A DNA stretch of 64,000 nucleotides, from the NCBI RefSeq assembly GCF_037892425.1, contig NZ_JBBKTT010000001.1, positions 4,154,001 through 4,218,000 of the forward strand. The letters are read 5' to 3'. Within the stretch, counting starts at the first letter, position 1. The number at the start of each line of letters is the position of its first letter. Shown piece by piece: positions 49,876-58,678 of this stretch. The position numbers were made by a program, and so were the translations under genes. The stretch comes from Lacibacter sp. H375 (GTDB taxonomy: Bacteria > Bacteroidota > Bacteroidia > Chitinophagales > Chitinophagaceae). A model generated the notes under the pieces. The model was given only the letters and a program-made list of their open reading frames with translations. It had not been told where the DNA came from and searched no databases.

Positions 49876-52836
49876 TTATTTCACTATATCAAATCCCCAA
49901 TCAATTCCTTTGTCAGCCGCTGGCACACCATCTTTCATCCACTTGGGCATTGGTGCTCCTTTCAGGTAATGATCAAAGAACTGGCTTAAGCGAACAGAAA
50001 GATCTTTCCTGTTTCTGCGTTCAACGAGGTTATGATCTTCATCATTGTATTGCAAAAACCATGCTTTCTTGTCTAAGCGACGCAATGCTGTAAAGAATTC
50101 AATACTTTGATACCAAGGCACCGCACCATCTTTATCATTATGCATCAACAGCAATGGTGTTGTTACTTTATCGGCTTTAAACAACGGAGAGTTTTTGGTA
50201 TAAAGATCAGGACGTTGCCATGGCGTTGCACCCAAACGTGTTTGCGAACGCTCATACTGGAACTGCCTGCTGATACCAGCACCCCAACGGATACCACCGT
50301 ATGCACTAAACATATTCGCTACAGGTGCACCAGCTCCTGCTGCTGCAAACATTTTTGTACGTGTTACAAGATACGCAACCTGGTAACCACCCCAACTTTG
50401 TCCTTGTATGGCCATCTTTGTGCTATCAACAAATTTCATTTTGCTGAGATACTTTCCGGCACTCACTACAGAGTTGTATGCACTTTCGCCAGGCTCACCA
50501 TCTTTGTAATAAATATTTGGATCAAAAACGAGGTAACCATTACTTGTGAAATAAGCAATGTTTATTGTTGATGCACTTGGTGCAGGTGTGCGATAACTAT
50601 AGCGTGTATCGCTGTTACGCTCATAGAAATAAAAGATCACAGGATACTTTTTGTTTGGATCGAAATTCTCAGGTTTGAATAACAAACCTTCTGATTCTTT
50701 ACCATCAAACATTTTCCATTTATGTAATTCAACAGTGTACCAGTTGTAATCTTTCTGTTGTTCATTCACCCGACTCAATTGTTTTGCTGATTTGTGATCC
50801 TGTGCTGCATTCAATGTAGTAGAAAACAAACTTGCGCTCATTTGAGGAGTCATTGCTGTATAAACCAACACATCACTATTCTTTCCTTTCAATACATTGC
50901 CGTTATTGATCACTGCAGGATTAGTTACTGCTATTGATTCGTTAAGTACAAAGTTGCCGCCGAGTTTAAGAGTTGTTAAACCATATCCTTTCTCTTTGTT
51001 GTCAAATACGCCAAGTAGTAATGTTTGGCCATCTTTTACAAAACGTTCCTCACGATCAAGTTCGCTGTAGCGGAAAGTCAATTGTTTTTTACGTCCAATA
51101 CCATTGGTGATAGAAACAGGTTTTTCTTTTCCTGTAGGATCAATTTTCCAGATATCGAACTTATCATACACATACAATGCTGCATCATTTTCATGCCAGC
51201 CCATTACACCATGTGGCGGTGGATCATCCGGATGATCATCATCTTCATCAAACAAAGGCACTTTAATATCTTTTGTTGCAACAACAGTTTTGCCTGTAGC
51301 TACTTCATAAGACATGTATTGATGCGTCTTCCAATCGAACCACATCACAAATTTTCCTTTAGGTGAAATACCACCACTGCGGATCTTCTTACCGATGAGT
51401 TTTCGTTCGCCTGTTTTTACATCAACTAAATACAGATCGTTATAGTTGTGTTGCTCCCATTGGTTTTGTTTACGATAAGGTTTGCTATCGTAACCAATTG
51501 CAACATCTGAATCATCTTCATCGGTTGTAACAACACGCTCCAATGTTTCAGTTGCCAAAGGTGTTACTGCAGAAGCATCTCCATGCAAAACCGTTAAATA
51601 ACTCCGACGCATTTCATTACTCACCTGCAGTAATTGTTGTGGTTGAAGTTCGGGGTCATTATAATGCCAGATATCAAGTCGTGCAGTTTCAAACTCAACA
51701 AGGTTGGTATCTTTTGGTTGACGGATTGGTGCCAATCCAAAGAACAACCGATCGCCTTTTTTGCTGAATTTATTGATGTAGTCAGGACTAACCGTCATGC
51801 CTGTTTTCACAGAAGCGGTTGAACGATCAACACGCAAACGTGCACTATCCATACCGGTTTTGTAATGCCAGAGCTTATAAAACTTTCGCAATGCTTTGCT
51901 TACACTATCACGCTCTGCAACAAATGCAAGTTGTGTTCCTGCTTCATCCATTGCATAATTTTTTGCATCATTAAAACCCTGAAACACGGTATCCACTTTT
52001 CCTGTTGCTGTATTCATCCAAAGAACAGCAGCCTTGCTTAATGTATCAGCATTCTTCTTTGAAATTTCTATCAATAATATATTTCCATTTTTACTGAAAT
52101 AATATTCGTTAACCAATTTGAATTTTTTCTCCTCACCTGTTTGCGTATTTCGTACAATCAGTTCAGTACCTTCTTCAACAGGATCGGCAGCTGGTCTCGA
52201 TACCTGTCTCGCTCCGCCTTTTGCAGGTTGCAAAACAGTTAAGCCCTTTGTTTTTGCTTCATTGGCTTTGTTCTTTAAACTATCAGCCACACGCATCAAC
52301 GAATCAGCCATTGAAACCATTTTATTGATCTGCGTGAGTGAGTCCGGTTTTGCAGCCGGTTTCGGTGGTTCGGGTAAAGCTTTATCCATATGATAAGCAA
52401 CCCAGCCATTTCCTTTCTCTGGTGTTTTGAATGTTTTTACACGTGCTACTTTCCATACACTGTCCTTTCCCAATTCAACAATCGCTAAACTATCCTTTGG
52501 CATTTCATCCGGACGTTTCTTTTTGATTCTTGCATCACGTGTATCTTTGAATAACGGACGAACCTTGAAGATCACAAAACGACTATCATTGGTAATAACA
52601 GAACCGTAACCACGGGCAACAGTTTTTTTATAATTACCATCGGTCGATTGAATGATCATATCTCCGTCACCTTCCTGTGGATTGATCATGTACACCACCC
52701 ACTTGCCATCATCGCTGATCTGAGCACCTTGTACACTTTGCCAACGGTCGTAAACGGAATGATCGAGTGGTTTTTTGGATTGAGCAATGCCAAACAACGG
52801 AACTGAAAGCAAAAGACAAAAAACGAAATTTCTCAT
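49876..52836 (-). CDS. S9 family prolyl oligopeptidase-type peptidase, exported
   Basis: 986 residues. The signal peptide (RNFVFCLLLSVPLFGIAQ) is followed by a long beta-propeller region (to about 720) and a C-terminal alpha/beta hydrolase domain. Catalytic Ser814 lies in GQSWGGYQ, a candidate Asp near 903 in NDKDGAVPW and His935 in NDEDHNLV. The protein is longer than typical DPP-IV-like members (about 720-760), with an extra low-complexity Ala/Lys/Asp segment near residues 150-215. It likely cleaves peptides in the periplasm. It is divergent from the TonB-dependent receptor gene, with 84 bp between starts. Confidence 0.93.
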   Translation of the reverse strand: MRNFVFCLLLSVPLFGIAQSKKPLDHSVYDRWQSVQGAQISDDGKWVVYMINPQEGDGDMIIQSTDGNYKKTVARGYGSVITNDSRFVIFKVRPLFKDTRDARIKKKRPDEMPKDSLAIVELGKDSVWKVARVKTFKTPEKGNGWVAYHMDKALPEPPKPAAKPDSLTQINKMVSMADSLMRVADSLKNKANEAKTKGLTVLQPAKGGARQVSRPAADPVEEGTELIVRNTQTGEEKKFKLVNEYYFSKNGNILLIEISKKNADTLSKAAVLWMNTATGKVDTVFQGFNDAKNYAMDEAGTQLAFVAERDSVSKALRKFYKLWHYKTGMDSARLRVDRSTASVKTGMTVSPDYINKFSKKGDRLFFGLAPIRQPKDTNLVEFETARLDIWHYNDPELQPQQLLQVSNEMRRSYLTVLHGDASAVTPLATETLERVVTTDEDDSDVAIGYDSKPYRKQNQWEQHNYNDLYLVDVKTGERKLIGKKIRSGGISPKGKFVMWFDWKTHQYMSYEVATGKTVVATKDIKVPLFDEDDDHPDDPPPHGVMGWHENDAALYVYDKFDIWKIDPTGKEKPVSITNGIGRKKQLTFRYSELDREERFVKDGQTLLLGVFDNKEKGYGLTTLKLGGNFVLNESIAVTNPAVINNGNVLKGKNSDVLVYTAMTPQMSASLFSTTLNAAQDHKSAKQLSRVNEQQKDYNWYTVELHKWKMFDGKESEGLLFKPENFDPNKKYPVIFYFYERNSDTRYSYRTPAPSASTINIAYFTSNGYLVFDPNIYYKDGEPGESAYNSVVSAGKYLSKMKFVDSTKMAIQGQSWGGYQVAYLVTRTKMFAAAGAGAPVANMFSAYGGIRWGAGISRQFQYERSQTRLGATPWQRPDLYTKNSPLFKADKVTTPLLLMHNDKDGAVPWYQSIEFFTALRRLDKKAWFLQYNDEDHNLVERRNRKDLSVRLSQFFDHYLKGAPMPKWMKDGVPAADKGIDWGFDIVK

Positions 52837-52920
52837 GTGCAGTAGTTTTTTAAAAGTTCTTCAAGATATATTAAACAATTTAGCCGTATTCTTGTTTTAC
52901 ACCAACGGAATATAACACTT

Positions 52921-55368
52921 ATGAACAGATACATTTTAGGCTTACTCCTTATCACACTCTTAGCCAACCCTGTTTTTGCACAGAATAAAGGCATAATTGC
53001 AGGAACCGTTTCAGACAAATCAACACAGCTTCCGCTTGAAGCCGTTTCGGTAAAAGTTGAAAACACCGAATGGGGTGCTGTTACCGATTCTCTCGGCCGT
53101 TTCCGCATCATCAACATCGATCCGAAATCATACAATATCGTTTTCAGTAAAGTTGGTTACAAGGCGTACACGATTTATAATATTGTTCTTACATCTGGTA
53201 ATGAAACAAATGTAACAGTTGAACTGGAAGAAGAAATAAAATCGATTGGAGAAATAACGGTAACAGGAAAACGTACAGCCAAAGTGGCAACACTTGAAAC
53301 ACCATTGAGTGTGCAACGGTTAACAACAGAAGAAATTAAAGCAAATCCGGGTGGCAATTTCGATATCAGTCGTGTGATCAATACACTTCCGGGTGTTGGC
53401 GGAACGGCTGGAAGTGTTGGCGGTTTTCGTAATGATATTATTATTCGTGGTGGCGGGCCCGGTGAGAATGTATTTTATTTAGATGGAATTGAAATTCCCG
53501 TGATTAATCACTTTGCAACACAAGGTGCCGGTGGCGGACCAACAGGCATTCTAAACGTAAGCTTTATTGAAGATGTGAAACTCAGTTCTTCTGCGTTTGA
53601 TGCCCGTTTTGACAATGCACTCAGCAGTGTATTTGAATTCAAACAAAAAAGAGGAAACACAAATCGTGTACAAGGTAATGTCCGTTTGAGTGCAACAGAA
53701 CTTGCCGCCACATTAGAAGGACCATTAAGTAAGAACAAGAAAACGACCTTTCTTGCAAGTGCACGCCGTAGTTATCTGCAATTTTTATTCCAGGCATTAG
53801 ATCTTCCTATTCGCCCCAACTATTGGGATTTTCAATACAAAGTGACACATCAGTTTGATAAGAAAACGACATTGACTGTTTTGGGTGTTGGTGCTATTGA
53901 TGAATTCAGTTTTGCAGTTCCATCAGAAGCAACACCGGAGAAATTATACATCCTCAACAGTAACCCAAACATTAATCAATGGAATTATACAGTTGGTGCT
54001 GCGTTGAAACGGAATATTAAAAATGGTTTCTGGAATCTTGCAATCAGCCGCAATGCATTCAATAATAATATTACTCGTTTTGAAGATAACCTCAACCCTA
54101 CTCCTGCTAAACAATCGTTGGATGTTGCATCGAACGAAACAGAAAATAAATTACGGTTTGACGTTAATCAAAGTTTAAATGGATGGAAGCTGAGTTATGG
54201 TGCTGTTGTACAAAATCCGCAATTCAGTAACAAAGGTTTTGCACGCATCCGTGCAGAAGTGAGAGATACGTTAGGGAATCTTGTTCAGCCTGAAGTGAAA
54301 GCTAACTTCAATACATCAAAAAGTTTTTTAAAGCTGGGTGGATTCGTGCAGGCGGGCAAACGTTTCGTTGATGATCGTTTAGGTGTAAACGTTGGCATTC
54401 GTTTCGATGGCAATACCTTTACCGATGAAGGCATGAATCTCTTGCAAACATTTAGTCCACGACTTGGATTGAGTTATGTGTTAAGCGATCAGTGGACGGT
54501 GAATGCAAGTGTGGGTCGTTATTATCGTTTAGCCCCTTATACTATTCTCGGATTTCAAAATAATAACGGCAACTATGTGAATCGTGATGCAAATTATCTG
54601 CGCAGCGATCATTATGTGGTAGGATTTGAGTACTTACCTAAGAATACAACTCGTTTTACCATTGAAGGTTTCTACAAACAATACGGCAATATGCCCGTGA
54701 GTGTGCGTGATGGAATTAATCTTGCAAACAAAGGCGGCGATTTTAATATTTTAGGTAATGAAGATATTATAAGTACAGGTAAGGGACGAACATATGGCGT
54801 TGAGTTCTTTGCGCAACAGAAATTAACGAAGCGTTTCTATGGAGTGTTTAGTTATACTTTATTCATTAGCCAATTCAGTGGTGTGGACGGAAAATATGTT
54901 TCGAGCGCATGGGATAACCGCCATTTGTTGAGTGTAACATGGGGCTATAAATTTCCACGCAATTGGGAGCTTGGTTTAAAATTCCGTTACCAGGGTGGCG
55001 CTCCGTTTACTCCGTTTGATGAAACGGCGAGCCGACAAAATTACCTCAGCACTGGTGAAGGTATTCTTGATTATGCACGTTTGAATCAAAACCGTTTGAC
55101 TGCGTTCAACTCAAGCGATGTGCGTATTGATAAGAAGTGGAATTTTAAACGCTTAACGCTGGATGTATTTCTCGATGTGAGCAATTGGTATGTTGCAAAG
55201 AGTCCGGCGTTTCCTCAATATACCTTTCAACGCACTGCAAATAACAGTGGTTTTGCAACCACAAACGGAAAGCCAATTGCATTTGATGGCAGTAATGCGA
55301 TTCCTGTTATTCTGCAGAATAATGATCCAAGTGTAACACCAACGATAGGATTTATAATTGAATTTTAA
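52921..55368 (+). CDS. TonB-dependent receptor with carboxypeptidase-like N-terminal domain
   Basis: 815 residues. A signal peptide (NRYILGLLLITLLANPVFAQ) precedes a carboxypeptidase-regulatory-like domain (about 22-110: GIIAGTVSDKSTQLPLEAVSVKVENT). The plug domain follows with ISRVINTLPGVGG and FRNDIIIRGGGPGENVFYLDGIEIP. The C-terminal half is a 22-strand-type barrel with strand repeats such as YGVEFFAQQKLTKRFYGVFSYTL. It imports an unknown large substrate using TonB energy. No SusD-like gene follows, so it is not a classical polysaccharide locus. The TonB-like gene at 16.5 kb could supply energy, but this is speculation. Confidence 0.94.
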   Translation: MNRYILGLLLITLLANPVFAQNKGIIAGTVSDKSTQLPLEAVSVKVENTEWGAVTDSLGRFRIINIDPKSYNIVFSKVGYKAYTIYNIVLTSGNETNVTVELEEEIKSIGEITVTGKRTAKVATLETPLSVQRLTTEEIKANPGGNFDISRVINTLPGVGGTAGSVGGFRNDIIIRGGGPGENVFYLDGIEIPVINHFATQGAGGGPTGILNVSFIEDVKLSSSAFDARFDNALSSVFEFKQKRGNTNRVQGNVRLSATELAATLEGPLSKNKKTTFLASARRSYLQFLFQALDLPIRPNYWDFQYKVTHQFDKKTTLTVLGVGAIDEFSFAVPSEATPEKLYILNSNPNINQWNYTVGAALKRNIKNGFWNLAISRNAFNNNITRFEDNLNPTPAKQSLDVASNETENKLRFDVNQSLNGWKLSYGAVVQNPQFSNKGFARIRAEVRDTLGNLVQPEVKANFNTSKSFLKLGGFVQAGKRFVDDRLGVNVGIRFDGNTFTDEGMNLLQTFSPRLGLSYVLSDQWTVNASVGRYYRLAPYTILGFQNNNGNYVNRDANYLRSDHYVVGFEYLPKNTTRFTIEGFYKQYGNMPVSVRDGINLANKGGDFNILGNEDIISTGKGRTYGVEFFAQQKLTKRFYGVFSYTLFISQFSGVDGKYVSSAWDNRHLLSVTWGYKFPRNWELGLKFRYQGGAPFTPFDETASRQNYLSTGEGILDYARLNQNRLTAFNSSDVRIDKKWNFKRLTLDVFLDVSNWYVAKSPAFPQYTFQRTANNSGFATTNGKPIAFDGSNAIPVILQNNDPSVTPTIGFIIEF

Positions 55369-55387
55369 AATACTAAATTGAAATTGG

Positions 55388-55418
55388 AAAAGCCATTCAT
55401 TAAACGGATGGCTTTTTT
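55388..55418. terminator. Rho-independent terminator between the TonB-dependent receptor and the EamA gene
   Basis: AAAAGCCAT (55388-55396) pairs with ATGGCTTTT (55408-55416), extended inward by a T-G wobble and a C-G pair, then a T run. It overlaps the last codons of the convergent EamA gene, whose stop is at 55400, and may serve both strands. Confidence 0.75.
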
Positions 55419-56287
55419 GTTTGCCATACACGAACCGTCTGGATCACCACGCTGGCAACGATCAACAGAATTCCCCAATAGAATCCTTTACCTAAATCTT
55501 TGTTTTCGTTGTACAACAAAAATGCAAGCAGAATTCCATAGACAGGCTCAAGATTGTAAGTAAGGTTTGCTGTAAACGGCGAAATCTTTTTTAATGCATT
55601 CACTGATAATTGAAAAGCAAGGACAGTGCAGAACAACGCAAGCATCAGCAACCAGAACCAATCATTGAAGGAAGGAACAAATTTTTCTGCAGGAGAAAAT
55701 TGCAGATACAACGGCAACAACAAACTCAACATCAACCATCCTCCACCCAACTCATATAATGTTAAGTTTGCAGCAGGAATATGTTGAATCAACCGTTTAT
55801 TAAAAATGGGAAACAAAGCCGATAAAAATGCTGCAGCAACACCAAGCAAAATGCCTGTTTTATACTCTGTATCAAAATGAAAAATGAGATAGATACCGAA
55901 CAATACTAATAAGCCCAGCAATACTTCAACAAGATCCAATTTTCGTTTATGCAAAAGCGGTTCGAGAAAAGCAGTGAATGATCCGGTGGCTGCAAAGCAG
56001 ACCAAAGCAATGGATACGTTTGCATACTTCACACTGCCATAGAAGAAGACCCAATGCAAGGCGATGAGTGCACCAATACCAACACATTGCAGTACATACT
56101 TCCGTTCAATACGGATCGATTGTTTGCGGATGAAAAAAATAAGCAGTAACACTAAAGATGAAAGCAACATCCTGTACCAAACAAGCCAGCCTTCGTTCAA
56201 CTCGATCAAACGGCCAAGTACGCCTGTAAAACCGGCTAAGAAAACAGCAGCATGTAATTGCAGAAAGGATTTGGTGGTGGAATGCAT
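55400..56287 (-). CDS. EamA/DMT-family transporter (second copy in the window)
   Basis: 295 residues, ten helices in two EamA halves: LAGFTGVLGRLIELNEGWLVWYRM starts the first and GILLGVAAAFLSALFPIFNKRL starts the second, ending with YNLEPVYGILLAFLLYNE. It exports an unknown metabolite across the cytoplasmic membrane. It differs clearly from the EamA protein at 14763, so it is not a recent duplicate. It follows the glycosyltransferase gene at a distance of 10 bp, so a common transcript is likely. Confidence 0.88.
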   Translation of the reverse strand: MHSTTKSFLQLHAAVFLAGFTGVLGRLIELNEGWLVWYRMLLSSLVLLLIFFIRKQSIRIERKYVLQCVGIGALIALHWVFFYGSVKYANVSIALVCFAATGSFTAFLEPLLHKRKLDLVEVLLGLLVLFGIYLIFHFDTEYKTGILLGVAAAFLSALFPIFNKRLIQHIPAANLTLYELGGGWLMLSLLLPLYLQFSPAEKFVPSFNDWFWLLMLALFCTVLAFQLSVNALKKISPFTANLTYNLEPVYGILLAFLLYNENKDLGKGFYWGILLIVASVVIQTVRVWQTKKPSV

Positions 56288-56297
56288 TTATGGAAGA

Positions 56298-57095
56298 TCA
56301 CAATTTGCTTTGCGCTATTACGTCATCCGATGAAAATTTAGACGCCGCTTCGCCTTTGCTTTTCATTCTTGCATGATAATCTTTGAATAAACTTTGCCAA
56401 CGTAGTTTTAATACGCCGAGTATACCTTCTTTCACAATCCCTTTATTCATTTTACTTGCACCAAACTTGCGATCAACAAAGGTGATAGGAACTTCTTTTA
56501 TCTTAAACTTCAGTTTCCAGGCAGCAAATTTCATTTCGATCTGGAACGCATAACCTACAAAATTAATTCCGTCTAAGTTTAATGCTTCGAGTGTTTCACG
56601 TTTGTAACAAACAAAACCAGCAGTAGGATCCATCACCGGCATCCAGGTGATCATGCGTGTATATAAAGATGCGCCTTTTGAAAGGAAGATGCGGTTTTGC
56701 GGCCAGTTAGCAACAGCACCACCTTTTACATAACGGCTACCAATTGCAAGATCAGCACCACCTGTTTTGCAGGCATCAACCAAACGTGAAAGATCAGCCG
56801 GGTTATGACTGAAATCGGCATCCATTTCGCAAATGAACTGGTATCCTTTTTCAATGGCCCATTTAAAACCGTGAATATATGCGGTACCCAATCCAAGCTT
56901 GCCTTTTCGTTCTTCAATAAATAATTGACCGGGTAAAGAAAGTTGTAGTTGTTTTACAATTTGTGCCGTACCATCGGGAGAACCATCATCGATCACCAGC
57001 ACATGAAAACCTTCATGTAATGTAAAAACGGCACGGATAATATTTTCAATATTTTCCTTTTCGTTGTAAGTGGGTATGATGACGAGCTTTTCCAA
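56298..57095 (-). CDS. GT2 glycosyltransferase, polyprenol monophosphomannose synthase-like
   Basis: 265 residues. GT-A fold landmarks: VIIPTYNEKENIE, LVIDDGSPDGTAQIV (nucleotide-sugar binding), CEMDADFSHNP (DXD-type metal site) and GSRYVKGGAV. The C-terminal part resembles dolichol-phosphate mannose synthases lacking extra membrane helices. It transfers a sugar to a polyprenyl phosphate, with sugar identity unknown. It shares its transcript direction with the EamA gene, starting 10 bp upstream of it. Confidence 0.9.
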   Translation of the reverse strand: MEKLVIIPTYNEKENIENIIRAVFTLHEGFHVLVIDDGSPDGTAQIVKQLQLSLPGQLFIEERKGKLGLGTAYIHGFKWAIEKGYQFICEMDADFSHNPADLSRLVDACKTGGADLAIGSRYVKGGAVANWPQNRIFLSKGASLYTRMITWMPVMDPTAGFVCYKRETLEALNLDGINFVGYAFQIEMKFAAWKLKFKIKEVPITFVDRKFGASKMNKGIVKEGILGVLKLRWQSLFKDYHARMKSKGEAASKFSSDDVIAQSKL

Positions 57096-57166
57096 TCTGA
57101 ATGTTTGCGTTGCAATTTAGTTGATTTCGAAAACCTTAAACAAATCTTCTTATGCTGCAAGAACGT

Positions 57167-57994
57167 TTAGTTCTTTTTTAACAGGGTGCGGTTTAATATT
57201 TCTGTGAGTTTTTGTTTGGTATGCAGAGGGAAATCTCCCTTCATCATCCAATCATAATATTGCGGTTCCTGTTTTAATACCAATGTTACAGGCTTGCCTT
57301 TATGTTTCCCAAAGTTGAACACTTCAATACCGTTTTCCATGACAAACCTGCGGGCAAAATCAACGATCTGATCTTCGCCGGTAAACTTTACAATTGCATC
57401 AACACTTGCACCCATTTGCGGATAACGCTTTACCTGCGCTTCCAATACTTCCCAGGTTGCTAATGCATCCACCTCGGCACTATGAGCACCATCTAATACT
57501 TTATCACAATAAAACTTATAAGCTGCACTAAGTGTGCGTTGCTCCATCATGTGAAACACACGTTGCACATCCAGCAAAGAGCGATCGTTCAATTCAATAT
57601 CCAAACCGGCACGCAGAAATTCTTCAACCAGTAACGGTATATCAAAACGGTTGGAATTATAGCCTGCCAGATCGCAATTAGCCATGAACATTTTAATTTC
57701 ATTAGCGGCCTGCTTAAATGTTGGCGCATCTTTCACCATTTCATTGCTGATGCCGTGTACTTCTGTTGCAGAAGGCGGAATGGGCATTTCAGGGTTAATG
57801 AGCTTCCGCTTTACCTGGCGGCTGCCATCGGGCATAATTTTTACGATGGCAATTTCAACGATCCTGTCGCTGCTGATATTTATACCGGTGGTCTCAAGAT
57901 CTATAACGGCTAGCGGTCGGTTCAGTTGTAAACTCATATTATTGTTACCGGATTGGTTATTGGCGTCGAAACCCATCGAAATCTGTTGGCTCAT
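57167..57994 (-). CDS. DEDD-family 3'-5' exonuclease with ExoX-like C-terminal module
   Basis: 275 residues. The exonuclease motifs are AVIDLETTGI (Exo I), EVHGIS and GYNSNRFDIPLL (Exo II) and HSAEVDALATWE (Exo III, DEDDh type). After about residue 205 a small module follows with FNFGKHKGKPVTLVLKQEPQYYDWMM, similar to the C-terminal region of exonuclease X-like proteins. It resembles DnaQ-like proofreading or repair nucleases and acts in the cytoplasm. Candidate starts are 58000, 57994, 57976 and 57937; the choice of 57994 is uncertain. Confidence 0.88.
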   Translation of the reverse strand: MSQQISMGFDANNQSGNNNMSLQLNRPLAVIDLETTGINISSDRIVEIAIVKIMPDGSRQVKRKLINPEMPIPPSATEVHGISNEMVKDAPTFKQAANEIKMFMANCDLAGYNSNRFDIPLLVEEFLRAGLDIELNDRSLLDVQRVFHMMEQRTLSAAYKFYCDKVLDGAHSAEVDALATWEVLEAQVKRYPQMGASVDAIVKFTGEDQIVDFARRFVMENGIEVFNFGKHKGKPVTLVLKQEPQYYDWMMKGDFPLHTKQKLTEILNRTLLKKN

Positions 57995-58092
57995 GAGCAA
58001 AAATAACTAAAACAAAGGCACCATCAGATACTGAAATACACTTACTGAACGTTTAAATCAGGTAATTTCGATGAAATTCTCAAAAACATGGC

Positions 58093-58100
58093 TATTTTTG
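58093..58100 (+). promoter_or_regulatory. -7 promoter element (TATTTTTG)
   Basis: TAnnTTTG-type box 23 nt before ATG 58124, for the lipoprotein-YtxJ pair. Confidence 0.5.
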
Positions 58101-58123
58101 CGGAACCAAAATCCGTTTTATTT

Positions 58124-58249
58124 ATGAAAAAAGTAATGATTTCCCTTCTAGTAGTTGCAATTGCAGCATTTGTTTTCACTTCTTGCGCCAGCAGTAAGCG
58201 TGGCATGGGTTGCCCCACAAGTTCAAGCAATAAACCTTTCAGAGCTTAA
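58124..58249 (+). CDS. 41-residue lipoprotein upstream of ytxJ
   Basis: A tiny gene: the start MKKVMISLLVVAIAAFVFTSC has a signal peptide and a lipobox with Cys21, and the mature 21 residues are ASSKRGMGCPTSSSNKPFRA, including one more Cys. I recall short Cys-containing lipoproteins of this kind in relatives, but did not check. It sits 26 bp before the ytxJ gene and shares a promoter, so a thiol-related role is possible. Confidence 0.65.
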   Translation: MKKVMISLLVVAIAAFVFTSCASSKRGMGCPTSSSNKPFRA

Positions 58250-58275
58250 GCTGTTATTACAAGAAACTAGTTTAC

Positions 58276-58608
58276 ATGAATTGGATCCCTCTACGTTCCT
58301 TGGAAGACCTGGAACAGGTTATTCATTTGTCGCAAGAAAAGCCACAGGTTATTTTCAAACACAGCACCCGTTGTAATATCAGTTCGGTTGCCAAGAACCG
58401 TTTGGAAAGAGCCGGAGAAGGTGAACTTCAGTTTCATTATCTCGATCTGATCTCCTACCGTCCTTTATCAAATTCTGTTGCCGAACGATTTGCTGTTGAA
58501 CATGAATCGCCACAAATTCTGGTGATCAAAAATGGCAAATGTGTTTACAACGAAAGCCACATGGGTATTGATATGGGTGAAATAAAAGATCAGCTTCAAT
58601 TCAATTAA
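58276..58608 (+). CDS. ytxJ: Bacillithiol-system redox protein YtxJ
   Basis: 110 residues of the thioredoxin-like YtxJ (BrxC) family. The active-site region is VIFKHSTRCNISSVAKNRLER with a single Cys, followed by FHYLDLISYRPLSNSVAERFAVEHESPQILVIKNGKCVYNESHMGI. It is thought to remove bacillithiol from S-bacillithiolated proteins. Together with the YfiT-like protein at 21.2 kb this implies a bacillithiol thiol-redox system. A terminator follows. Confidence 0.92.
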   Translation: MNWIPLRSLEDLEQVIHLSQEKPQVIFKHSTRCNISSVAKNRLERAGEGELQFHYLDLISYRPLSNSVAERFAVEHESPQILVIKNGKCVYNESHMGIDMGEIKDQLQFN

Positions 58609-58613
58609 TAAAG

Positions 58614-58640
58614 AAGGCCACCAATACGGTGGCCTTTTTC
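58614..58640. terminator. Terminator after ytxJ
   Basis: AAGGCCACC (58614-58622) pairs with GGTGGCCTT (58628-58636), followed by TTT. It lies 6 bp after the ytxJ stop. Confidence 0.8.
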
Positions 58641-58678
58641 TTTAGGGTCATAATCAAACAAATGGTTTTACATAGCCA

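Noticed and set aside
52921-55368. A polysaccharide utilisation locus (SusC/SusD)
   Set aside because: No SusD-like gene follows the receptor and no glycoside hydrolase is nearby.
57159-57175. Hairpin AAGAAC/GTTCTT over the exonuclease stop codon
   Set aside because: Six-bp stem with its T run on the wrong strand for the exonuclease transcript; probably coincidental.
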